DNA from: Micromonospora sp. PLK6-60
GTDB taxonomy: Bacteria > Actinomycetota > Actinomycetes > Mycobacteriales > Micromonosporaceae
Assembly: GCF_019890675.1 (NCBI RefSeq)
Contig: NZ_JAIOAA010000006.1
Coordinates: forward strand, 341,521-405,520
Direction of reading: 5' to 3'
Length of the DNA: 64,000 nt
Shown: positions 30,030-40,789 of the stretch, in pieces
Position numbering within the stretch: position 1 is the stretch's first letter
Layout of the letters: each line of letters starts with the position of its first letter
Position numbers and translations under genes: made by a program
The notes under the pieces: generated by a model
Told to the model about the DNA's origin: nothing
The model's database searches: none
The model's input: the letters and a program-made list of their open reading frames with translations, nothing else

Positions 30030-30821
30030 GTGACGCGCTCGATCAGGGGTTCCGGGCGGGTGGCCCTGCTGCTGGCCGGTACGGCGGCGGCGGCGAGCCT
30101 GCTGCTGTCCGGGTGTGGCGCCGGCCAGGTGGCCGAGACCGCCAACAAGATCCCGTCGGTCCAGGGCATCAACGTCCAGACCTCCGACAACCTGTACAAG
30201 GTGCGCGGCCTCTACGTGCAGTACCCCGGCGTCGAGGGCTACCGGGCGGGCGGCAGCGCCCCGCTCAACGTGGTGATCTACAACGACAGCGAGCAGCCGG
30301 TCACCGTCACCGTCACCACCGACAGCGCGCGGGAGATCCTGCTCAGCGGCGCGACCCCGAGCGGCGCGGTGGCCAGCCCGAGCGAGTCGTCCACCGAGCC
30401 CGCCTCCGCGTCGCCCACCGCGACCAACCCGAGCGCGTCGCCGAGCCAGTCGCTGGGCGCGGGTCCGTCGGAGTCGGCCAGCCCGTCGGAGTCGGCCAGC
30501 CCGAGCGGGTCGGCCAGCCCGTCGGCCTCGGCGAGCGAGTCGGCCCCGGCCGGGGAGCCCGCCCGGCTGGAGATCCCGGCGCTCGGCTACGTGCAGCTCA
30601 ACAGCACCGGCGGCGGCCAGTTCCTCCAGCTGGTCGGCCTCAACGACGAGCTGCTGTCGGGCCAGCAGGTCAACCTGACCTTCGACTTCGGCAACGGCCG
30701 GACGGTCAGCACCCCGGCCCCGGTCGGCGTCCCGCTGACCCCGAACGCCCCGCCCTCCCCGATCATCGAGCGCGAGGGTGACCTCGGCAAGGAGGGTGGC
30801 AGCGAGGGCGGCCACGGCTGA
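30030..30821 (+). CDS. lpqE: LpqE-like lipoprotein
   Basis: The 263-residue product has a signal peptide with lipobox LLSGC, so it is lipidated and exported. An immunoglobulin-like domain follows (GLYVQYPGVEGYRAGG, PLNVVIYNDSEQPVTVTV), interrupted by a linker of about 70 residues made almost only of Ser, Pro and Ala. It resumes at LEIPALGYVQLNSTGGGQFLQL. Position directly before radA matches LpqE in mycobacteria as I recall the map. The function is unclear; a role in cell-envelope assembly is plausible. GTG 30030 follows GAGGAGGA. Confidence 0.75.
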   Translation: MTRSIRGSGRVALLLAGTAAAASLLLSGCGAGQVAETANKIPSVQGINVQTSDNLYKVRGLYVQYPGVEGYRAGGSAPLNVVIYNDSEQPVTVTVTTDSAREILLSGATPSGAVASPSESSTEPASASPTATNPSASPSQSLGAGPSESASPSESASPSGSASPSASASESAPAGEPARLEIPALGYVQLNSTGGGQFLQLVGLNDELLSGQQVNLTFDFGNGRTVSTPAPVGVPLTPNAPPSPIIEREGDLGKEGGSEGGHG

Positions 30822-30844
30822 GCCGGACCGGCGACAGGTCACCG

Positions 30845-30878
30845 CACCGCCGGCGTGGGGAACACCACGCCGGCGGTG
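30845..30878. terminator. Terminator-like hairpin after the lipoprotein gene
   Basis: A perfect 14-bp stem (30845-30858 with 30865-30878) closes a GGAACA loop, followed by TT. It separates the lipoprotein gene from radA. Confidence 0.75.
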
Positions 30879-30927
30879 TTCTCGTCTCCGGTGGGATTTC
30901 GTCGTAGCGGGCGGATAGCTTCCTGAG

Positions 30928-32376
30928 GTGACCACGTCCCGATCCACCTCCGCCCGGGCCGGCGGCTCCCGCGGGCGGGCCGCCGCCCGCGAGCCCCGGC
31001 CGGCCTACGAGTGCGACGCCTGCGGCCACCAGCCGCCGAAGTGGGTGGGGCGCTGCCCCGAGTGCGGCGAGTGGGGGTCGGTCGTCGAGTGCACCGTCAC
31101 CGGCCCGCTGGTCTCCGGCAAGGTGGTCAGCTCGCGGCTGCCGGCCGAGCCGGCCCGGCCGATCGCCACCATCAGCGCCGCCCCGGCCCGGGCCCGGGCC
31201 ACCGGCGTCAGCGAGCTGGACCGGGTGCTCGGCGGCGGCCTGGTCCCCGGCGCGGTGGTGCTGCTGGCCGGTGAGCCCGGCGTGGGCAAGTCGACCCTGC
31301 TGCTCGACGTGGCCCAGCAGTGGGCCGCCGGTGCGGGCAGCCCATCGCTGGTGGTCAGCGGTGAGGAGTCGGTCAGCCAGGTCCGGCTGCGGGCCGAGCG
31401 GATGGGCACCCTGCACGACCAGCTCTACCTGGCCGCCGAGAGCGACCTGAGCGCGGTGCTCGGCCATCTCGACGCGGTCAAGCCGGGGCTGCTGGTGCTC
31501 GACTCGGTGCAGACCATCTCCACCACCGGCACCGAGGGGGTGCCCGGCGGCGTCACCCAGGTCCGGGCGGTCACCGCCGCGCTGGTCGCGGTCGCCAAGG
31601 AGCGCGGCATCGCCACCGTGCTGGTCGGCCACGTCACCAAGGACGGCCAGGTGGCCGGTCCCCGGGTGCTGGAGCACCTGGTCGACGTGGTGCTGCACTT
31701 CGAGGGTGACAAGCACTCCTCGCTGCGGATGGTGCGCGGCGTCAAGAACCGGTTCGGCGCGGCCGACGAGGTGGGCTGCTTCGAGATGCACGAGGGCGGC
31801 ATCAGCAGCCTGGCCGACCCGTCCGGGCTCTTCCTCACCCGCTATTCCGAGCCGGTCCCCGGCACCTGCGTCACGGTGGCGATGGAGGGGCGGCGGGCGC
31901 TGGTCACCGAGGTCCAGGCGCTGATCGGCGCGACCGTGGCCGGTTCGCCCCGGCGCACGGTGTCCGGGCTGGACGGGGCGCGGCTGGCCATGGTGCTGGC
32001 GGTGCTCCAGCGGCGCACCGAGCGGATGACGCTGCACGACCGGGAGGTCTTCGCGGCGACGGTGGGCGGCATCCGGGTGGTGGAGCCGGCCGCCGACCTG
32101 GCGGTCGCCCTGGCGGTGGCCTCGGGCGGGCTCAACCTGGCCATCGCCCCGCACCTGGTGGCGATCGGCGAGGTCGGCCTGACCGGGGAGGTACGCCGGG
32201 TCGGGGCGGTGCCCCGCCGGCTGGCCGAGGCCGCCCGGCTCGGCTTCCGGTTGGCCCTGGTGCCACCCGGCTGCGGCCCGGAGAGCAGCGGGGTCGCCCC
32301 GGACAACATGCGGGTGATCGAGGTCACGAACGTCCGATCGGCCCTCCAGGCCGCGGCTCGTGCCTCGGCGGAGTGA
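30928..32376 (+). CDS. radA: DNA repair protein RadA (Sms)
   Basis: The 482-residue protein is a RecA-like branch-migration helicase used in recombination. It has an N-terminal four-Cys zinc finger (CDACGHQPPKWVGRCPEC, residues 29-46), Walker A GEPGVGKSTLL near 115, the RadA-specific KNRFG motif near 273 and a C-terminal Lon-like domain (AIGEVGLTGEVRRVG). The start is GTG 30928. DisA is encoded 137 bp downstream; in Bacillus RadA is known to interact with and restrain DisA. Confidence 0.97.
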   Translation: MTTSRSTSARAGGSRGRAAAREPRPAYECDACGHQPPKWVGRCPECGEWGSVVECTVTGPLVSGKVVSSRLPAEPARPIATISAAPARARATGVSELDRVLGGGLVPGAVVLLAGEPGVGKSTLLLDVAQQWAAGAGSPSLVVSGEESVSQVRLRAERMGTLHDQLYLAAESDLSAVLGHLDAVKPGLLVLDSVQTISTTGTEGVPGGVTQVRAVTAALVAVAKERGIATVLVGHVTKDGQVAGPRVLEHLVDVVLHFEGDKHSSLRMVRGVKNRFGAADEVGCFEMHEGGISSLADPSGLFLTRYSEPVPGTCVTVAMEGRRALVTEVQALIGATVAGSPRRTVSGLDGARLAMVLAVLQRRTERMTLHDREVFAATVGGIRVVEPAADLAVALAVASGGLNLAIAPHLVAIGEVGLTGEVRRVGAVPRRLAEAARLGFRLALVPPGCGPESSGVAPDNMRVIEVTNVRSALQAAARASAE

Positions 32377-32513
32377 TCGCGGTGGGACGGGTCGGACGGT
32401 CGGACCGGGTGATACCGGGCAGCTCTCCGTGGCACGACACGACGGCGCGAAGAGGACATCGTGACACATCACAGTAACCGCGACAGCACCCACCGCAGGG
32501 CAGTCCGTAGACT

Positions 32514-33707
32514 GTGTCCGTGCCGATCGACCGCGACGCCACCAAGCCTGCCGGCGCGATGCCGCACGCCCGCACCGGGACCGTGGGTTCTCCCGCCCGT
32601 CCGATCAGCGTCAGCGTGACCGGGGCCGTCGGCGGCGGGTCCGGGGGTGACCCGCTGCGCGCCAATCTGGCGCTGATGGCGCCGGGCACCGCCCTGCGCG
32701 ACGGTCTGGAACGCATCCTGCGCGGCCGCACCGGTGCGCTCATCGTCCTCGGCTACGACAAGGTGGTCGAGCAGATCTGCACCGGCGGCTTCCCGCTCGA
32801 CGTGGAGTTCTCCGCCACCCGGGTCCGCGAGCTGTGCAAGATGGATGGCGCCGTCGTGCTGTCCAGCGACGGCACCCGCATCGTGCGGGCCGCGGTGCAC
32901 CTGATGCCCGACCCGGCCATCCCGACCGAGGAGTCGGGCACCCGGCACCGCACGGCCGAGCGGGTGGCCCGGCAGACCGGCTACCCGGTCATCTCGGTGA
33001 GCCAGTCGATGCGGATCATCAGCCTCTACGTCAACGGCCAGCGGCACGTGCTTGACGACTCCGCCGCGATCCTGTCCCGGGCCAACCAGGCGCTGGCCAC
33101 CCTGGAGCGCTACAAGCTGCGGCTGGACGAGGTCTCCGGCACGCTCTCCGCGCTGGAGATCGAGGATCTGGTCACCGTGCGGGACGCGGTGGCCGTGGTG
33201 CAGCGGCTGGAGATGGTCCGCCGGATCGCCGACGAGATCGCCGGCTACGTGGTCGAGCTGGGCACCGACGGCCGGCTGCTCGCCCTGCAACTCGACGAGC
33301 TGATGGCGGGGGTGGACGCCGACCGCACCCTGGTCATCCGGGACTACCTGCCCGCCGGCCGCCGGCCGCGCACCCTGGACGAGGCGCTCGTCGAGCTGGA
33401 CCTGCTGGGTGCCACCGAGCTGATCGACCTGGTGGCGGTCGCCAAGGCGATCGGCTACCCGTCCGCCTCGGACGCCCTGGACGCGGCGGTCAGCCCGCGC
33501 GGCTTCCGGCTGCTGGCCAAGGTGCCCCGGCTCCCGGTGGCGGTGGTGGACCGGCTGGTGGTGCACTTCGGCAGCCTGCAACGGTTGCTCGGGGCCACCG
33601 TCGAGGACCTGCAGGCCGTGGAGGGCGTCGGCGACGCCCGGGCCCGCGGGGTCCGGGAGGGGCTGTCGCGGCTCGCCGAGGCGTCCATCCTGGAGCGGTA
33701 CGTCTGA
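32514..33707 (+). CDS. disA: DNA integrity scanning diadenylate cyclase
   Basis: DisA makes c-di-AMP from two ATP and senses branched DNA. The 397-residue product has the DAC domain with [12 protein letters not shown] (DGA near residue 110) and GTRHRTAER (RHR near 144), a helical spine and a C-terminal helix-hairpin-helix DNA-binding region ([21 protein letters not shown]). The N-terminus is longer than usual by about 40 Ser/Gly/Pro-rich residues, so a later start is possible. GTG 32514 or 32520 are both reasonable. Confidence 0.95.
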   Translation: MSVPIDRDATKPAGAMPHARTGTVGSPARPISVSVTGAVGGGSGGDPLRANLALMAPGTALRDGLERILRGRTGALIVLGYDKVVEQICTGGFPLDVEFSATRVRELCKMDGAVVLSSDGTRIVRAAVHLMPDPAIPTEESGTRHRTAERVARQTGYPVISVSQSMRIISLYVNGQRHVLDDSAAILSRANQALATLERYKLRLDEVSGTLSALEIEDLVTVRDAVAVVQRLEMVRRIADEIAGYVVELGTDGRLLALQLDELMAGVDADRTLVIRDYLPAGRRPRTLDEALVELDLLGATELIDLVAVAKAIGYPSASDALDAAVSPRGFRLLAKVPRLPVAVVDRLVVHFGSLQRLLGATVEDLQAVEGVGDARARGVREGLSRLAEASILERYV

Positions 33708-33745
33708 CCTCGCCGGCCCGGCGCTGATCCCGGCCCGGCCGGCGG

Positions 33746-34582
33746 TCAGCTGCCGGCGCCGTGGACGACCAACTGCACCGGCTCGCTGAGCTTCGTGCCG
33801 ACCCGGGCGAACACCTCGTACGTCCCGGCCGGGGCGTACGGGCCGGCGGCCAGGCCACTGGCGCATCGGGAGGTGTCCCGCCCGTTCCAGGTGATGGTGT
33901 AGGAGCGTTCGGCGTTCGGGACGAGCGACCGCACCTCGGACCCCCTGCCGGTGCCGCAGGTGTCCGACGACCAGACCTTGGCCGCCCCCGCCTTGACGAA
34001 AAGCTCCTGGGCGTCGGCGCCGACGTCCCGGTTGCAGGTGCGCGACGAGCTGTTCTTGATGACCAGGGTCAGGTCGACCCGGTTGCCCTGCGTCGCCTCC
34101 GCCGGCTGGGCGGTCGCCCGCACCGAGATCTCCGCGTCGGTGCAGGTCCCCTCGTCGGCGACCGGTGCGACGTTGCCCGTGCCGGAGCCACCGGTCGAGC
34201 CGTCGTTGGTGCCCGAGCCGCCCGTCGAACCGTCATTGGTGCCCGAGCCGCCGTCCGTCCCGGAGCCGCCGTTGGAGCCGGTGCCGCCGTTCGTCCCCGA
34301 GCCGCCGTTGGAGCCGGTGCCGCCGTTCGAGCCGGAGTCGCCTGAGTTGCCGGACCCGCCCGGGCCGCCGGACTGCGGGGTCAGCACCGACCCGGTCGGA
34401 TCCGGGGCCGCGGTGCCGGTCGCCCCCGGAGTGGGCGTCCCGCGCCCCTCCGGTGTGCCGCCGGGATCGGAGCCCTGGCAGGAATAGAGCAGGACAATCA
34501 GGAAGAGAAGCCCCGCTCCGAGTACGACCGCGCGACGCCGCCAGTACACGGCGGGTGGCAGGGGGCCGACCGTCATACGCAT
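33746..34582 (-). CDS. Membrane-anchored protein with Gly/Ser/Asn/Thr-rich linker
   Basis: The 278-residue protein has an N-terminal transmembrane helix (AVVLGAGLLFLIVLLYSC) and an external linker of about 110 residues. The linker is built from imperfect GGSGTNGGTGSN repeats, which also show as a tandem repeat in the DNA around 34180-34340. The C-terminal domain begins CTDAEISVRATAQPAEATQG and has Cys residues spaced for disulfides (RTCNRDVG, SSDTCGTGRG, SRCASG). It occupies the position of the conserved membrane protein next to disA in mycobacteria. Function unknown. ATG 34582 has GTGGGGGC upstream. Confidence 0.75.
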   Translation of the reverse strand: MRMTVGPLPPAVYWRRRAVVLGAGLLFLIVLLYSCQGSDPGGTPEGRGTPTPGATGTAAPDPTGSVLTPQSGGPGGSGNSGDSGSNGGTGSNGGSGTNGGTGSNGGSGTDGGSGTNDGSTGGSGTNDGSTGGSGTGNVAPVADEGTCTDAEISVRATAQPAEATQGNRVDLTLVIKNSSSRTCNRDVGADAQELFVKAGAAKVWSSDTCGTGRGSEVRSLVPNAERSYTITWNGRDTSRCASGLAAGPYAPAGTYEVFARVGTKLSEPVQLVVHGAGS

Positions 34583-34735
34583 GATGCCCCCACCGTAGCG
34601 GCGTACCGGCCGGCGGGCGGGGACGACGCGCCGGGCCGTACCCGGCTCACCGCACCGACCCTCCACTCGGGACGACCCGCCACCGCACCTCGTCACCGTG
34701 GGTGAGCGCCGCCCCGCTCACCGGAGCCCTCGCGC

Positions 34736-35302
34736 TCACAGGTAGACCTTGCGCTGGTAGACCGCGTGCGCGCCGGCCACCCGGTCCAGGAAGAGCAGGC
34801 CCGCGCAGTGATCGATCTCGTGCTGCAACGCCCGCGCCTCGAACCCGTCGGTGACCAGCCGCACCGCCTTGCCGCTGCCCGGCAGCACGCCCTCGACCAC
34901 CAGCCGGCCGGCCCGCTTCACGTCACCGGTCAGGTCGGGCACCGACATACAGCCCTCCCGGCCGGCCTTCCACCGGCTCGCCTCCACCACCCGGGCGTTG
35001 CACAGCACGAAGGCGCCGTGCACGGTCAGCGTCTTCGGGTGACCGGTCACGTCCACCGCGAAGACCTGCGCGGAGACCCCGACCTGCGGCGCGGCCAGGC
35101 CGACGCAGCCCGGCGACACCCGCATGGTGGCGATCAGATCGGCGGCGAGGCGTACCACCTCGTCGGACGTGGGGTCGACCTCCGGGCCGGGCCGGCTGAG
35201 CACCGGGTCGGGCGCCGACACCACCGGCCGCACCTCGCCGGGCCGGCCCAGCTCCGCCGGGGTCCAGCCGCCGAGGCCGACGTACTCCTCCGGATCGCTC
35301 AC
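34736..35302 (-). CDS. def: Peptide deformylase
   Basis: The metalloenzyme removes the formyl group from nascent N-terminal methionine. The 188-residue product has all three motifs: GCVGLAAPQVG, EGCMS near residue 117 and the metal-binding HEIDH near 159. The second motif has Met where EGCLS is usual, a tolerated variation. Its GTG start overlaps the stop of the ACT-domain gene by 4 nt, giving coupled translation. Confidence 0.93.
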   Translation of the reverse strand: MSDPEEYVGLGGWTPAELGRPGEVRPVVSAPDPVLSRPGPEVDPTSDEVVRLAADLIATMRVSPGCVGLAAPQVGVSAQVFAVDVTGHPKTLTVHGAFVLCNARVVEASRWKAGREGCMSVPDLTGDVKRAGRLVVEGVLPGSGKAVRLVTDGFEARALQHEIDHCAGLLFLDRVAGAHAVYQRKVYL

Positions 35303-35811
35303 AGCAGGTCCGGGTCCGCCGGCCGGAGGCTGACCTCGACACCCAGCTCTGCGGCGGCGCGGGACAGCCGCCCGGCCAGCTCGTCGGCGCTGCCCGGCGG
35401 CAGCTCGACCTCGGCCACCACCACGTAGAGCGCACCGGCCAGCCGGGTGCTCAGGTCGGTGACGTTCCCGCCGGCGTCGGCCAGCACCCGGGTCATCGCC
35501 GCGACGATGCCCAACCGGTCCGCACCGTGCACCGACATCACGTACGGCTCGCCGGTGGGCGCCGCCGCGCCGTCCGGGGTGACCGCGCGTACGGTCGTCA
35601 CCAGCCGGCCCTCGGCGGCGAGCGGGGCCAGCGCGGCCTCGACATCGGCGGCGGCCGGACCGACGCAGATCAGGGTCATCGCGAAGTGTCCCCGCAGCCG
35701 GGTCATCGTCGAGTCGGTGAGGTTCGCGCCGAGCCGGGCGAGCACCTCCGCGACGTCGGCCACGATGCCCGGCCGGTCCCGGCCGATGACGGTGATCGCG
35801 AGCTCGTTCAT
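35299..35811 (-). CDS. Double ACT-domain protein (GcvR-like)
   Basis: The 170-residue protein consists of two ACT domains: LAITVIGRDRPGIVADVAEV at the N-terminus and YVMSVHGADRLGIVAAMTRV from about residue 90. Such proteins bind amino acids and act as regulators; the best-known relative is GcvR, which restrains glycine-cleavage genes. No DNA-binding domain is present. It precedes def with a 4-nt overlap. The target is unknown. Confidence 0.88.
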   Translation of the reverse strand: MNELAITVIGRDRPGIVADVAEVLARLGANLTDSTMTRLRGHFAMTLICVGPAAADVEAALAPLAAEGRLVTTVRAVTPDGAAAPTGEPYVMSVHGADRLGIVAAMTRVLADAGGNVTDLSTRLAGALYVVVAEVELPPGSADELAGRLSRAAAELGVEVSLRPADPDLL

Positions 35812-35907
35812 CCGGGCATTCTCCCCGATCGGCTCGGCGCGGCCGCGACGGCCCGCCCCGCCCGCCCAACGGGCGGGAAGGCCCGCCGTGACATGATCGG
35901 CGGCGCG

Positions 35908-36810
35908 ATGTCCGATCCCACTTTCGCCACCCTGGTCAGCCGGTGGTACGAGCAGAACGCCCGCGACCTGCCCTGGCGGGTACCCGGGGTGGGCGCCTGG
36001 CCGATCCTGGTCAGCGAGGTCATGCTCCAGCAGACCCCGGTGGTCCGGGTGCTGCCCGCCTGGCACGCCTGGCTGGAACGCTGGCCGGACCCGGCCGCGT
36101 TGGCCGCCGACTCCCCCGCCGAGGCGATCCGGATGTGGGGACGGCTCGGCTATCCCCGCCGGGCGGTACGCCTGCGCGACTGCGCGGTGGCGATCGTCGA
36201 ACGGCACGGCGGCGAGGTGCCCGACCGGCTGGACCAGCTGCTGGCGCTGCCCGGGGTGGGGACCTACACCGCCCGGGCGGTGGCGGCGTTCGCGTACGGG
36301 CAGCGGCACCCGGTGGTCGACACCAACGTACGCCGGGTGGTCTGCCGGGCGATCGCCGGCGAGCCCGACGCCGGCCCGGCCACCCGCCCCGCCGACCTGG
36401 TCGCCTGCGAGGAGCTGCTGCCCACGGAGCCGGCCGCCGCCGCGCTGGCCAGCGCCGCCTTCATGGAACTCGGGGCGATGGTCTGCACCGCCCGTGCGCC
36501 GCGCTGCCCGGCCTGCCCGGTCGAGGCGAGCTGCGCCTGGCGGGCGTCGGGCCGGGAGGCGCCCGCCGGCCCGACCCGACGGCCCCAGCGGTACGCCGGC
36601 ACCGACCGGCAGGTACGCGGCCTGCTGCTCGCGGTGCTGCGGGAGGCCACCGGCCCGGTCCCGCACCAGCGCCTCGACCAGGTGTGGCGGGACGACGTGC
36701 AGCGGGCCCGGGCGCTGTCCGGGCTGGTCACCGACGGGCTGGTCGAACCGGTCGGCGCGGACGCCTTCCGCCTGGTCGGCGACGGCCCGCCGGTGCCGCT
36801 GCCCCACTGA
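35908..36810 (+). CDS. mutY: A/G-specific adenine glycosylase (MutY-like), short form
   Basis: The enzyme removes adenine mispaired with 8-oxoguanine. The 300-residue product has the catalytic Glu in SEVMLQQTPV (about 37), the helix-hairpin-helix LPGVGTYTARAV with catalytic Asp in VVDTNVRRV (about 138), and a [4Fe-4S] cluster with C-x6-C-x2-C-x5-C near 193-209. It lacks the C-terminal NUDIX-like domain that recognises 8-oxoG in full-length MutY, as is common in actinobacteria. ATG 35908 gives the usual N-terminus; ATG 35893 is an alternative. Confidence 0.93.
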   Translation: MSDPTFATLVSRWYEQNARDLPWRVPGVGAWPILVSEVMLQQTPVVRVLPAWHAWLERWPDPAALAADSPAEAIRMWGRLGYPRRAVRLRDCAVAIVERHGGEVPDRLDQLLALPGVGTYTARAVAAFAYGQRHPVVDTNVRRVVCRAIAGEPDAGPATRPADLVACEELLPTEPAAAALASAAFMELGAMVCTARAPRCPACPVEASCAWRASGREAPAGPTRRPQRYAGTDRQVRGLLLAVLREATGPVPHQRLDQVWRDDVQRARALSGLVTDGLVEPVGADAFRLVGDGPPVPLPH

Positions 36811-36822
36811 CGTCGCGCCGGG

Positions 36823-36897
36823 CTGGGGCTGGCCAGGCTGGGGCTGGCCGGGCTGGGGCTGGCCGGGCTGGGGCTGGCCGGGCTGGGGCTGGCCGGG
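36823..36897. repeat. 15-bp tandem repeat, five units
   Basis: Five head-to-tail copies of CTGGGGCTGGCCGGG (one base differs in the first unit) begin 13 bp after the mutY stop. A degenerate sixth follows. No gene is supported in 36811-37265; the repeat lies in the gap between the convergent mutY and clpC genes. Confidence 0.85.
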
Positions 36898-37002
36898 CTG
36901 GGGCCGTGGCTGGCCGGGGTCGGCCAGTGTGCGCGGGCGGCTGGCCGCTGACCCGCTCCGGTGGCCGACCTGGCCCGGAGGGGTCAGGGACTCCCGGAGG
37001 CC

Positions 37003-37040
37003 TGATACCTCTGAGGAATATTTATACCTCTGAGGTATCA
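37003..37040. promoter_or_regulatory. AT-rich double palindrome, possible operator pair
   Basis: The 38-bp inverted repeat has 14-bp arms (TGATACCTCTGAGG and its near complement) around AATATTTATA. Each arm carries ATACCTC-N-GAGGTAT symmetry: the right copy (37024-37038) is a perfect 15-bp palindrome and the left (37005-37019) has one mismatched pair. The centres are 19 bp apart, about two helical turns, which fits two dimers side by side. It stands out strongly in base composition. Confidence 0.5.
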
Positions 37041-37066
37041 CGCTCGTTTTCCCAACGCGGGCCGAG

Positions 37067-37153
37067 TGGCCACACCATCCCACGCGGGCCAGACCTGGCC
37101 ACGCCAGCCCACGCGAGCCAGAGCTGGCCACACCAGCCCACGCCGGGCACCGG
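37067..37153. repeat. 29-bp tandem repeat, three units
   Basis: Units beginning TGGCCACACCA start at 37067, 37096 and 37125; the third diverges at its end. They lie in the mutY-clpC convergent gap. Confidence 0.7.
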
Positions 37154-37203
37154 TCTCGCCCGCCCCCTGCCGCCGTCCTGGGCGACGCCCGGGGCGGCGA
37201 GAC

Positions 37204-37246
37204 GGCGACGGGCCCCGGTGGCTCTCGCCAACCGGGGCCCGTCGCC
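37204..37246. terminator. Terminator-like hairpin after clpC
   Basis: A perfect 16-bp stem (37204-37219 with 37231-37246) and an 11-nt loop lie 19 nt after the clpC stop. It is the strongest hairpin in this gap. Confidence 0.8.
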
Positions 37247-37265
37247 CTGTCACAGCTGCCCGGCG

Positions 37266-39800
<2,535 letters not shown>

Positions 39801-40105
39801 GCCCTCGTGCTCCTCACGTGCCGTGCGCCTTGATGCCGGATCTTGGCGGGGCCGGTGCGCGGACGTCCGGGACGGGCGTCCGTGCCTCATTACTCTATCG
39901 CCGCGGACCGACTCCGCTGAGGTCGTGTGTCCCCGCCAAAAGCCGCGTACGCGTCGTTTCTGTCAACCATCCGCGCTCAGGAGGTGTTCCGGGGGGCCTA
40001 CCTGTACGCGCAGAGCGAAATTCGCCGCACCGGTCGCCGGGGCGGGTGGGCGCCCCACGGTGGCGACCGGGCACCGCTGCGGCCGGCGACGTTGCCGGCC
40101 GGCGG

Positions 40106-40148
40106 TCATCCACAGGCTGTGGACGGAATCTCCACCGGCTGTGGACAA
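40106..40148. promoter_or_regulatory. Cluster of three DnaA-box-like sites
   Basis: TCATCCACA (40106-40114), the complement of CCGTCCACA (40118-40126) and the complement of TTGTCCACA (40140-40148) lie within 43 bp. The last matches the strong actinobacterial DnaA box exactly. The first two face each other as a CCACAG-CTGTGG palindrome. Confidence 0.45.
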
Positions 40149-40267
40149 CGCCCGCCGCCCCCACCCTGTTCCCGACCGACCGAAGCGGGCGGGGACCGCG
40201 CGCCGGACCGGACTTAGCACGCAGACGGGACACATCGCCGCCGGAGCCGTCGGTGGGCGGAAACGGG

Positions 40268-40304
40268 CGACGCCGGCCCGGAGACAAGGTCCGGCCCGGC
40301 GTCG
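40268..40304 (-). terminator. Terminator-like hairpin after lsr2
   Basis: Two 15-nt arms (40268-40282 and 40290-40304) pair with one mismatch around GACAAGG, 24 nt after the lsr2 stop. Confidence 0.7.
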
Positions 40305-40328
40305 TGTCGCCTCGGTGATGCTCCCCGC

Positions 40329-40679
40329 TCAGTGACCCGCCTTCGAGTGGTACTCGTCGACGATCTCCTGCGGGATGCGACCCCGGTCGGAAATATCCTT
40401 GCCGGCCTTCTTGGCCCACGTGCGGATCGCCTTGTTCTGCTCGCGGTCGGCGGTGGCGCCACCCCGGCCACGCGCGGCCCGGCCGCCGACGACGACACCG
40501 CCGCGCCCCACCTTCGTGCCGGCCCCCACGTACGGCGCGAATACGTCACGCAATTTCTCGGCGTTGGCGGCCGACAGGTCGATCTCGTACTGAACTCCGT
40601 CGAGCGCGAACTTGACGGTCTCGTCAGCGTCCCCGCCGTCCAGGTCATCGACCAGCTTGTGAATGATCTGCTTGGCCAC
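40329..40679 (-). CDS. lsr2: Nucleoid-associated protein Lsr2
   Basis: Lsr2 is the H-NS-like silencer of AT-rich DNA in actinobacteria. The 116-residue protein has the N-terminal oligomerisation domain (KQIIHKLVDDLDGG, VQYEIDLS), a flexible Gly/Arg linker and the C-terminal DNA-binding domain with the RGR AT-hook (ISDRGRIPQEIVDEYHSK). GTG 40679 is preferred over ATG 40688 because AAAGGA lies 9 nt before the GTG but abuts the ATG. AT-rich targets in this window would include the dyad at 37003 and the acyltransferase gene. Confidence 0.97.
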   Translation of the reverse strand: MAKQIIHKLVDDLDGGDADETVKFALDGVQYEIDLSAANAEKLRDVFAPYVGAGTKVGRGGVVVGGRAARGRGGATADREQNKAIRTWAKKAGKDISDRGRIPQEIVDEYHSKAGH

Positions 40680-40789
40680 GTCCCACATTCCTTTCGAGCA
40701 GGGTGTCCTGCAATGGGAGCACAATAACCCGCCCGATGGTTGCCGCGTCAATAGGATGCGGTAACGAGCCGGAGAAGAAGCTTCGGGCG

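Larger units (their letters stand above)
39801..40328. other. Gap between clpC and lsr2
   Basis: This 528-bp region holds the clpC promoter and the lsr2 3' end. On the minus strand TAGAGT, about 90 nt before clpC, is a possible -10. GCGAA-A-TTCGC at 40015-40025 is a short dyad. A cluster of three DnaA-box-like nonamers lies at 40106-40148 and a hairpin at 40268-40304. No protein-coding gene is supported. Confidence 0.5.

Noticed and set aside
30440..30560. Ser/Pro-rich DNA repeat in the lipoprotein gene as a frameshift signal
   Set aside because: The reading frame is intact across it, and such linkers are common in exported actinobacterial lipoproteins.
32459..32475. GTGACACATCACA before disA as a CRP-type site
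   Set aside because: The half-sites are only 4 nt apart instead of 6, so it does not fit the consensus.
39900..40300. Chromosomal origin suggested by DnaA boxes
   Set aside because: Only three boxes, with no dnaA, dnaN, rpmH or parAB genes nearby.
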